Of a DNA stretch of 5,497 nucleotides, positions 1-3,787 are shown piece by piece. The stretch's first letter is position 1. Each line of letters begins with the position of its first letter. The stretch is from Prochloron sp. SP5CPC1 (GTDB lineage Bacteria > Cyanobacteriota > Cyanobacteriia > Cyanobacteriales > Prochloraceae). A program made the translations under genes and the position numbers. Under the pieces are notes generated by a model, which was given only the letters and a program-made list of their open reading frames with translations, was not told the origin of the DNA and did no database searches. The stretch covers positions 1 to 5,497 of the forward strand of contig JACONB010000142.1 of the NCBI GenBank assembly GCA_014323965.1. The letters run 5' to 3'.

Positions 1-207
1 TTGGAAGGTGCAACTCTTAAAGGTGCTAATCTGAAAGACGCGAATTTAATTAATGCTAATCTTCAGGACGCAGACCTCACCGGAGCTAATCTCCAGGACG
101 CAGACTTGCGCGGTGCCAATCTCAAAGGTGCTAAGTTACCCAAAGGAGCCAACCTCAAGGGCGCTAAGTTGCCAAAAAGAAGATTGTCCGTAACTTATGA
201 ATTTTGA
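1..207 (+). CDS. Pentapeptide-repeat protein, C-terminal part (5' end outside window)
   Basis: The reading frame is open from base 1 and ends at TGA 205-207. It is almost entirely pentapeptide repeats of the A(D/N/K)LxG type: about nine tandem five-residue units with Leu and Ala/Gly at fixed spacing (residues 2-46). Such repeats fold as a right-handed quadrilateral beta-helix. They are very numerous in cyanobacteria, mostly of unknown function. The TTG at base 1 reads as an ordinary Leu codon of a repeat and has no visible ribosome site in front, so the gene almost certainly extends upstream. Near the C-terminus the five-residue register is broken by an inserted Pro: KGAKLPK occurs at residues 42-48 and again at 53-59. 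The protein then ends in a short basic, non-repeat tail (RRLSVTYEF). No other domain is visible in this fragment, so no specific role can be given. The family assignment is firm; function is unknown. Confidence 0.87.
   Translation: MEGATLKGANLKDANLINANLQDADLTGANLQDADLRGANLKGAKLPKGANLKGAKLPKRRLSVTYEF
124..177 (+). repeat. Off-register 33-base duplication inside the pentapeptide gene
   Basis: The 33-base unit 124-156 encodes KGAKLPKGANL and is followed at 157-177 by a partial second copy encoding KGAKLPK. The copies differ mainly at third codon positions (ggt/ggc, tta/ttg), so the duplication is not very recent. Each unit is 11 residues instead of 10, which puts a Pro between coils of the predicted beta-helix. 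Confidence 0.6.
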
Positions 208-231
208 ATAATTTACTTATGGAATAATTTA
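193..231. repeat. Imperfect tandem duplication spanning the stop codon
   Basis: ACTTATG at 193-199 and GAATAATTTA at 206-215 recur as ACTTATG at 215-221 and GAATAATTTA at 222-231. The first copy has six extra bases (200-205) between the two blocks. The duplication includes the TGA stop of the pentapeptide gene and looks like slippage or a small local duplication at the gene's 3' end. Confidence 0.5.
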
Positions 232-246
232 TTTCCAAGGAAACCA

Positions 247-273
247 GTAGGGGCGCAGGTTGTGCCCCTACAC
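247..273. repeat. GC-rich palindromic intergenic repeat, copy 1
   Basis: GTAGGGGC (247-254) and GCCCCTAC (264-271) are perfect inverted arms. The stem can continue through G255-T263 (wobble), C256-G262 and A257-T261 to a three-base loop. It lies between two convergent genes (pentapeptide and ndhM). No T-run follows on either strand, so a simple Rho-independent terminator is not supported. A related element sits at 1247-1272 and shares GGGCGCA and the right flank GCCCCTACAC, which marks this as a dispersed repeat. Blocking convergent transcription is possible but is inference. Confidence 0.65.
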
Positions 274-291
274 CCCAGACCCAAAAGAGCG

Positions 292-651
292 CTATAGATG
301 ATAATTTCCTTCATCTTCGGGGCTCTTGACCCGAGGTAGTCCCATACTGTAGTTGAGAACGCGACCGCCCAGGTTATAACTTATTGAGCCACTTTCTAGG
401 AGCGAGCGGATAAAATGCTCTAGATCCGAACCGATTCGACGGAGATTGTATTCTGTCAAATTTAGACCGCTACTTGCTTCTACTAAATCATTAAATTTGC
501 GGTGCATGAGGGCGATCGCATCTTCATTCCAATTCAATTCATTATCCGGATCTAAATCCAAGGTTAAAACCCGATCATTCTCCACCAGTTCGTTCTGCTT
601 GATTTCAGCGGTATAAATACGTATATGACGAGTGGTACACTTTAACAGCAT
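292..651 (-). CDS. ndhM: NAD(P)H-quinone oxidoreductase subunit M (NDH-1 subunit M)
   Basis: This 119-residue protein matches NdhM in length and in remembered family sequence: an N-terminal MLLKCTTRHIRIYTAE segment, a D-x-D-P-D-N-E stretch (32-38), the strongly conserved EYNLRRIGSDLEHFIRSLL block (67-85), and SYNLGGRVLNYSMGLPRV (91-108). NdhM is an oxygenic-photosynthesis-specific subunit of the NDH-1 complex on the thylakoid membrane. The complex takes electrons from ferredoxin to plastoquinone in cyclic electron flow, respiration and CO2 uptake. NdhM is a peripheral stromal/cytoplasmic-side subunit, and no membrane segment is visible here. The ATG start has only a weak purine stretch (AAGAGAA) upstream. 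It follows leuD by 25 bases on the same strand, so co-transcription is likely. The stop is TAG. The last ten residues (SPEDEGNYHL) form an acidic tail of the kind that varies between species. Confidence 0.95.
   Translation of the reverse strand: MLLKCTTRHIRIYTAEIKQNELVENDRVLTLDLDPDNELNWNEDAIALMHRKFNDLVEASSGLNLTEYNLRRIGSDLEHFIRSLLESGSISYNLGGRVLNYSMGLPRVKSPEDEGNYHL
512..519. repeat. HIP1 octamer GCGATCGC
   Basis: A single copy of the highly iterated palindrome GCGATCGC, which is over-represented in many cyanobacterial genomes, lies inside ndhM. It supports a cyanobacterial origin. No other exact copy was seen in the window. Confidence 0.85.
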
Positions 652-676
652 GGAAGTTTTCTCTTGTTAAGTCCAA

Positions 677-1222
677 TTAAATCTTGGCAATCATTCCTGT
701 AGCGCGAGCATAGGGGAAAATACCCCCAGCGTCAATTACCGGTTCCACCTCTCCTAAGGATTTGAGATTATATACTTGACCCAGAGTGTGGTTAATCAGC
801 TGATTCTTCTCGAATTCAATGGAGCAGTCTTGACCTGTGGTAAACAAATTGCAGAGTCTTCCCTCCGACTCCCAAGGATAAAGCTCTCCCGTAGCGGAGC
901 AGTTGCGGAAAAAAATGCGAGCATAGGACTGAGCTACCACAGCTTTTACTCCAGAGGCCCCCAAAGCAATAGGAGCGTGTTCCCGGGAGGAACCACAACC
1001 AAAATTTTCTCCAGCTATAATAATGGGATATTTGGTTTTCATTGCACCAGTCTGGACAAATTTGCCGTAGCGCTCGGGCAATCCTACCATAGCATAAGTG
1101 CCTAACTGTTCGTATTCATCCTGTTTTGATGGTACTAAAGTTAGATATTCTGCTGGAATGATTTGATCCGTATCGATATTGTCATCCACCACAAAAATTG
1201 CTCCACGAATTATTTTACCCAT
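677..1222 (-). CDS. leuD: 3-isopropylmalate dehydratase small subunit
   Basis: The small subunit of isopropylmalate isomerase pairs with LeuC, the [4Fe-4S] large subunit. Together they interconvert 2- and 3-isopropylmalate in leucine biosynthesis in the cytoplasm. The 181-residue protein is a complete aconitase swivel domain. It shows DDNIDTDQIIPAEYL (13-27), the hallmark GENFGCGSSREHAP (71-84), AQSYARIFFRN (97-107) and DAGGIFPYARATGMI (164-178). The substrate-loop motif after EYL reads TLVPSKQDEYEQLGTYA. This resembles plant chloroplast LeuD and the shorter archaeal-like branch more than the roughly 200-residue enterobacterial LeuD (from memory). The ATG start gives the expected N-terminus but has no Shine-Dalgarno sequence. 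leuC is not in this window, as is common where leu genes are scattered. It lies 69 bases after ppa, with a palindromic repeat between them, and 25 bases before ndhM. Homoaconitase-type specificity is an alternative but unlikely in this context. Confidence 0.94.
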   Translation of the reverse strand: MGKIIRGAIFVVDDNIDTDQIIPAEYLTLVPSKQDEYEQLGTYAMVGLPERYGKFVQTGAMKTKYPIIIAGENFGCGSSREHAPIALGASGVKAVVAQSYARIFFRNCSATGELYPWESEGRLCNLFTTGQDCSIEFEKNQLINHTLGQVYNLKSLGEVEPVIDAGGIFPYARATGMIAKI

Positions 1223-1246
1223 TTTTTGAATTAGATCTTGTTTTTA

Positions 1247-1272
1247 TGGGCGCAAGCCTTGCGCCCCTACAC
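1247..1272. repeat. GC-rich palindromic intergenic repeat, copy 2
   Basis: GGGCGCAAG (1248-1256) and CTTGCGCCC (1258-1266) are perfect inverted arms around a single C. The core GGGCGCA and the right flank GCCCCTACAC (1263-1272) match the element at 247-273, in the same orientation. It lies in the ppa-leuD spacer. In the minus-strand transcript the hairpin is followed by an A-rich stretch, not U's, so it should not terminate. It could affect mRNA processing or stability between ppa and leuD, or simply be a scattered repeat. Confidence 0.68.
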
Positions 1273-1291
1273 AAACGTAAATATACTGCCT

Positions 1292-1798
1292 TTACCCTGC
1301 TTTAATGCATTTTTCCAATAGAGGTTGGACTAAATCTACATCCTTCCAACCTAGAATTTGGGTCACTTTCTTTTCCAAATTCTTATAAGTCCTGAAAAAT
1401 TCAGCAATTTCGTCTAACCGATGTTGGGCAATGTTTTTCAGCGACTTAACTTGACTATAGCGAGGATCTTGGTCGGGAACGCAGAGAATTTTTTCGTCCC
1501 GATCGCCTCCATCAATCATTTCCAGCATTCCTATAGGTCGCGCTGCAATAACGCAGCCTGGAAAAGTGGGCTGCTCAATTATCACCATCCCATCGAGAGG
1601 ATCCCCATCATCAGCGAGGGTATTGGGTACAAAACCGTAATCATAGGGATACTGAACAGAGGAGTAAAGCACCCGATCCAGAGCAAAAGCATTCAAATCT
1701 TTATCAAACTCGTATTTATTTTTACTGCCTGCCGGTATTTCAATCAAAACGTTAATCACACCAGGTTTCGGTTGAGCAGGAATACGGGACAGATCCAC
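1292..1798 (-). CDS. ppa: Inorganic pyrophosphatase, family I
   Basis: A soluble cytoplasmic enzyme that hydrolyses pyrophosphate to phosphate and so pulls biosynthetic reactions forward. The 168 residues fit bacterial family I PPases. The signature DGDPLD is at 64-69. By position against the known E. coli enzyme, every metal- or substrate-binding residue I checked is present: E20, K28, E30, R42, Y50, Y54, D64, D66, D69, D96, D101, K103, Y138 and K139. The start is GTG (1796-1798), chosen because GGAG lies seven bases upstream and because it gives the expected N-terminus (DLSRIPAQPKPG) directly before the conserved NVLIEIP. No ATG start is suggested nearby. It is probably the first gene of a ppa-leuD-ndhM run. 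In cyanobacteria PPase matters for sugar-nucleotide and amino-acyl-tRNA metabolism. I see nothing abnormal in it. Confidence 0.96.
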   Translation of the reverse strand: MDLSRIPAQPKPGVINVLIEIPAGSKNKYEFDKDLNAFALDRVLYSSVQYPYDYGFVPNTLADDGDPLDGMVIIEQPTFPGCVIAARPIGMLEMIDGGDRDEKILCVPDQDPRYSQVKSLKNIAQHRLDEIAEFFRTYKNLEKKVTQILGWKDVDLVQPLLEKCIKAG

Positions 1799-1805
1799 GA
1801 AGTAT

Positions 1806-1809
1806 CTCC
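1806..1809 (-). promoter_or_regulatory. Ribosome-binding site fixing the GTG start of ppa
   Basis: The minus strand reads TTGGAGATACTTC then GTG. GGAG is seven bases before the GTG, which is good spacing. It is one of the clearer Shine-Dalgarno sites in the window (the other is at the coiled-coil gene, 3551-3554) and it decides the non-ATG start. Confidence 0.7.
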
Positions 1810-1837
1810 AATAATATAATAAACTAACTTATTGACA

Positions 1838-1856
1838 GCTACTCCCAGGGAGTAGC
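1838..1856. repeat. Perfect 19-base palindrome upstream of ppa
   Basis: GCTACTCCC (1838-1846) and GGGAGTAGC (1848-1856) are perfect nine-base arms around a single A. It lies in the 120-base gap between the 61-residue gene and ppa. On the minus strand it is directly preceded by AGGAGG (1857-1862) and followed by an AT-rich stretch lacking a long T-run. It could be a weak terminator for the small gene, a 5'-UTR hairpin of ppa, or an operator-like dyad. The sequence does not decide between these. Confidence 0.55.
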
Positions 1857-1867
1857 CCTCCTGATAC

Positions 1868-1896
1868 ACTCTAACTGCTGATGGGATAACTTTCAA
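1868..1896 (-). promoter_or_regulatory. Possible promoter for ppa
   Basis: On the minus strand TTGAAA (1891-1896) is followed after 17 bases by TAGAGT (1868-1873), a four-of-six match to the -10 consensus. A start near 1861 would place the 19-base palindrome at the very beginning of the ppa 5' UTR. This rests on weak matches only. Confidence 0.25.
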
Positions 1897-1918
1897 GGAA
1901 CAATCTTCACGAGTCACC

Positions 1919-2104
1919 TCAATTTCCTCTTATCGGGACCGAATAAGTCGTTGGGACAGGGTCAACTATCACCTCTGAGGAGTAGTAAGCGATGATCCAT
2001 AACGGTAAAGCGAAGGTCAATACAGCAATTACAGTTCCTACTATCCCAGCCCACCTATGTGAGGGAGGCTCCGAATCCTTGCTTGACAGGTCACTCAATT
2101 CCAT
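1919..2104 (-). CDS. Small single-pass membrane protein, uncharacterised
   Basis: A 61-residue protein with a polar, Ser/Asp/Glu-rich N-terminus (1-16) and RW at 17-18. One hydrophobic helix follows at about 19-40 (AGIVGTVIAVLTFALPLWIIAY), then a short, Pro-rich polar tail (VDPVPTTYSVPIRG). The helix contains a Pro (P34) and Trp (W36). With few positive charges on either side, the topology is unclear. There is no cleavage site typical of a secreted protein. I recall similar short RWAGIVGT-type proteins in cyanobacterial genomes as conserved hypotheticals, but I know no function. Small thylakoid or cytoplasmic membrane complex subunit would be a guess. The ATG start has no Shine-Dalgarno sequence. 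TATAAT motifs lie about 30 and 54 bases upstream. It is 120 bases from ppa and 162 from the DUF362 gene, so it may be its own unit. Confidence 0.7.
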   Translation of the reverse strand: MELSDLSSKDSEPPSHRWAGIVGTVIAVLTFALPLWIIAYYSSEVIVDPVPTTYSVPIRGN

Positions 2105-2133
2105 TTTACAGTTGTGCGTATCTACTAAAGGTG

Positions 2134-2163
2134 ATTATATTAAACTTCTTTATTAAAATTATA
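2134..2163 (-). promoter_or_regulatory. Possible promoter of the 61-residue gene
   Basis: Two exact TATAAT hexamers lie on the minus strand at 2134-2139 and 2158-2163, both within the AT-rich stretch upstream of the ATG at 2104. The nearer one would give a leader of about 25 bases. No good -35 box (TTGACA-like) sits at 16-18 bases from either, and the region is AT-rich enough for chance hits. Confidence 0.35.
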
Positions 2164-2226
2164 ACCATTTCCGAGGAGAGTTCGACTAATCTTATTTGTG
2201 TAATATAAAATATACAAAAATACGAC

Positions 2227-2270
2227 AAAAAAAACAGTTAATAGGTAGCTTCATCGACGGTGCCCATTAA
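2227..2270 (-). terminator. Possible Rho-independent terminator after the DUF362 gene
   Basis: On the minus strand TTAATGGG (2270-2263), which overlaps the DUF362 stop codon, can pair with CCTATTAA (2245-2238) with one G-U pair. Three bases later comes an uninterrupted run of eight T's (2234-2227). The stem is AT-rich and the loop is 17 bases, so it would be weak. The T8 run in the right place is the main argument. Confidence 0.4.
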
Positions 2271-3214
2271 GCTTGAATCGGCTCTTGGATCCAGCGAATG
2301 TAAAGATTTTTTAAGGTAGAGCGAAGAACCCGAGGAAGACCAAAATCAATGTGTACTAAAGTATCTGGCAATTTCCAGTCCTCTACTTTTAGTTCTCTTG
2401 GGTGTTGGTGGGGAAAGTGCATTTGGCACAGTTCCGGACAGAGTCCATTTTTGCACCCGGCAACAACTGTAGGGACGGTGGTGGGGTCAACTTGAAGTAT
2501 TTCCAGGATGGCTCTGTCTAAGGCAAAAACATCTGCTGATGCTCCCAAAATACCTAAAGCACGAGGTTCCCCGCCACTAGGACCATTACCTTCGTGAGCC
2601 ATAATGCCATCTATAATGGTTAAATCTGGGTCAATGGCTTGGGCAGTTTCCACCAGCATTTTACCGAAACGAACGGCATCTCGTCCCGCTTCCAGGTGCC
2701 ACCAAGCTTTCATCTTTCCAGGTACGCAGCCAAAAAGATTTTTCACTCCTAGAGTCATCATCAGCTGGACGTGGGATTTGATTTTGGGTAGATTAATAAC
2801 CACATCGGCATTCATTGCTTCTTTGGAGAGACGTAAATGGTTAAAATTATCGCCAATGGTTTCGTATCGCTGACCATGAAATTCTACTATAGGTAAAGGT
2901 ACCTCTTCCATTAGAGGGAGATAACCACTGCGTTTAGCTACACCTTTAGCGCTACCAAAAGCAGGGCTGTCTCCGCAAAAGGGTTTACCTCCTGCTTCTA
3001 GTACCAATTTAGCGACGCAGCGGACTATTTCCGGGCGAGTGACACATTCTTTCCCGGGACGACTACCAGTGAGGAGGTTGGGTTTGAGGAGAACCCGATC
3101 TCCCGGTTTAACAAAAGCTTCTATCCCACCAAGAGGCTTCAGTAGAGTGGTGATAGAGTGAGTGAGGTTGTTTACCTCATAGTCATCGGCACGAATTAAA
3201 CTAATACTAGACAT
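2267..3214 (-). CDS. DUF362 domain-containing protein
   Basis: A 315-residue soluble protein recognised as the DUF362 family (Pfam PF04015) from its block order. These blocks are RVLLKPNLLTGSRPGKECVTRPEIV (40-64), AGGKPFCGDSPAFGSAK (74-90), ADVVINLPKIKSHVQLMMTLGVKNLFGCVPGKMKAWWH (137-173), DLTIIDGIMAHEGNGPSGG (197-215) and GASADVFALDRAILEILQVD (224-243). Family members are often linked to iron-sulfur or redox proteins, and some carry an added ferredoxin domain. No such domain is present here, and the protein ends at about the length of the stand-alone form. A Cys cluster, C254-x4-C259-x3-C263, lies in CKNGLCPELC; with C80 and C163 it could bind a metal or cluster, which is inference. No signal peptide or membrane helix is seen. 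The biochemical function of the family is not known to me. It starts 11 bases after the coiled-coil gene, so the two are probably co-transcribed. Only a poor ribosome site (AGGGG, too far upstream) precedes the ATG. Confidence 0.88.
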   Translation of the reverse strand: MSSISLIRADDYEVNNLTHSITTLLKPLGGIEAFVKPGDRVLLKPNLLTGSRPGKECVTRPEIVRCVAKLVLEAGGKPFCGDSPAFGSAKGVAKRSGYLPLMEEVPLPIVEFHGQRYETIGDNFNHLRLSKEAMNADVVINLPKIKSHVQLMMTLGVKNLFGCVPGKMKAWWHLEAGRDAVRFGKMLVETAQAIDPDLTIIDGIMAHEGNGPSGGEPRALGILGASADVFALDRAILEILQVDPTTVPTVVAGCKNGLCPELCQMHFPHQHPRELKVEDWKLPDTLVHIDFGLPRVLRSTLKNLYIRWIQEPIQA

Positions 3215-3225
3215 GAACCTAACCC

Positions 3226-3543
3226 CTAATTTCCCGAATTACTTCTAATTAAATAGCGAACCTCTTCCAAGAGAACATTAAACCTCTCATCGCTTTCTGC
3301 TTGTCTCTGCTTCATTAACTCTGTCTCACGCTCAAACTGTTCCATTTTTCGTTCATGTTGACCTGCTACTTTGAGTAATGCTTCAGCAATTATTTTTAAA
3401 CCATCCACACTATCTCTTATCTCAGTGATACTCTCTCGCATCTCAGTGATACTCTCTCGCATCTCAGTCATGCCCTCTCGCATCTCACCTACACTGGAAG
3501 CTAAGTCATCCAGCATGTCATCCGTCCACCGTTTTACTGCCAT
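3226..3543 (-). CDS. Short coiled-coil protein with heptad repeats, uncharacterised
   Basis: A 105-residue, highly charged protein. It opens with MAVKRWTDDMLDDLASSVGE, an N-terminus I recall in many small cyanobacterial coiled-coil hypotheticals. From residue 18 there are five exact heptads (18-52) with hydrophobic residues at both core positions: V18/M25/I32/I39/V46 and M21/M28/M35/I42/L49. The surface is MRE/ITE-type. This is a textbook coiled coil, likely to oligomerise. A second charged helical stretch runs from about 63 to 100 (HERKMEQFERETELMKQRQAESDERF...). There are no Cys, no membrane segment and no catalytic motif. The ATG is well supported by GAGG seven bases upstream (3551-3554). 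An extended -10 promoter lies about 36 bases before the start. The DUF362 gene follows after 11 bases, so it may act as a partner or scaffold for that protein, but only position supports this. Function unknown. Confidence 0.78.
   Translation of the reverse strand: MAVKRWTDDMLDDLASSVGEMREGMTEMRESITEMRESITEIRDSVDGLKIIAEALLKVAGQHERKMEQFERETELMKQRQAESDERFNVLLEEVRYLIRSNSGN
3421..3483. repeat. Three 21-base tandem repeats encoding heptads
   Basis: Units 3421-3441 and 3442-3462 are identical at all 21 bases. Unit 3463-3483 differs at only a few positions (gtgatact to gtcatgcc). Each encodes one coiled-coil heptad (MRESITE type) of the 105-residue protein on the minus strand. Diverged flanking units continue the heptad pattern on both sides. 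The unit length keeps the frame, so copy number can change without breaking the protein. Confidence 0.9.
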
Positions 3544-3578
3544 TGTATTTCCTCAATCTTTACATTATTGGTAAAATA

Positions 3579-3587
3579 ATTATAGCA
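3579..3587 (-). promoter_or_regulatory. Extended -10 promoter for the coiled-coil/DUF362 unit
   Basis: The minus strand reads TGCTATAAT: a perfect TATAAT (3579-3584) with the TGn extension (3585-3587). At 17 bases further upstream there is no -35 consensus (AGTGAG), which extended -10 promoters tolerate. The predicted start is about 28-30 bases before the ATG at 3543. Confidence 0.5.
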
Positions 3588-3615
3588 ACTTTCTCTTCTC
3601 CCTCACTACCTACTC

Positions 3616-3687
3616 GCGCAGAGGCGCGGAGGCACGGAGGTTGGGGCTCCCTGAAGCGCAACCGCTGGATCCTGTATATCTCTGCGC
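3616..3687. repeat. Inverted repeat with GCGCAGAG/CTCTGCGC arms
   Basis: GCGCAGAG (3616-3623) and CTCTGCGC (3680-3687) are exact inverted arms around a 56-base interior. The left part continues as GAGGCGCGGAGGCACGGAGG, a GC-rich purine repeat. This resembles the 'GCAGAGGCGCAGAGG' type interspersed repeats I recall from filamentous cyanobacteria. No gene is supported here. Confidence 0.45.
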
Positions 3688-3691
3688 CAAC

Positions 3692-3741
3692 GTCTTTGCC
3701 TTTTGGGCGCTGCGCGCCCAAAAGGACCAGAAAGTAAAGAC
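3692..3741. repeat. Strong perfect hairpin with outer stem in the divergent intergenic region
   Basis: CCTTTTGGGCGC (3699-3710) and GCGCCCAAAAGG (3714-3725) are perfect 12-base arms around a three-base loop. An outer pair, GTCTTT (3692-3697) and AAAGAC (3736-3741), could extend the structure across an asymmetric internal loop. It sits about 47 bases before the M20 start, so a plus-strand transcript starting upstream of it would carry it in its leader. No T-run follows directly on either strand. Most likely a dispersed palindromic repeat; a regulatory role is possible. Confidence 0.7.
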
Positions 3742-3787
3742 ATTGCCTCTGTGAGCTTCCTTTTTTTAAATTTCTACTCTCAATTCT

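Noticed and set aside
247..271. Bidirectional Rho-independent terminator for the pentapeptide gene and ndhM
   Set aside because: The stem is good but neither strand has a T-run after it, and a second copy elsewhere shows it is a repeat element.
776..1819. Antisense open frames at 776-1105 and 1421-1819 on the plus strand
   Set aside because: They lie opposite leuD and ppa, whose families are certain. Their translations show no recognisable motif.
1832..1837. TTGACA on the plus strand as a -35 promoter box
   Set aside because: At 16-18 bases downstream there is only GC-rich palindrome sequence with no -10 box, and no plus-strand gene follows.
2604..2873. Plus-strand open frame inside the DUF362 gene
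   Set aside because: It is a shadow of the minus-strand gene, with no motif or ribosome site.
3421..3483. CRISPR-like direct repeats
   Set aside because: The 21-base units are contiguous without spacers and encode protein heptads in frame.
3543..3737. 64-codon plus-strand open frame in the divergent intergenic region
   Set aside because: It starts opposite the start of the coiled-coil gene, lacks a ribosome site, and its sequence comes from inverted-repeat DNA. The translation shows no domain.
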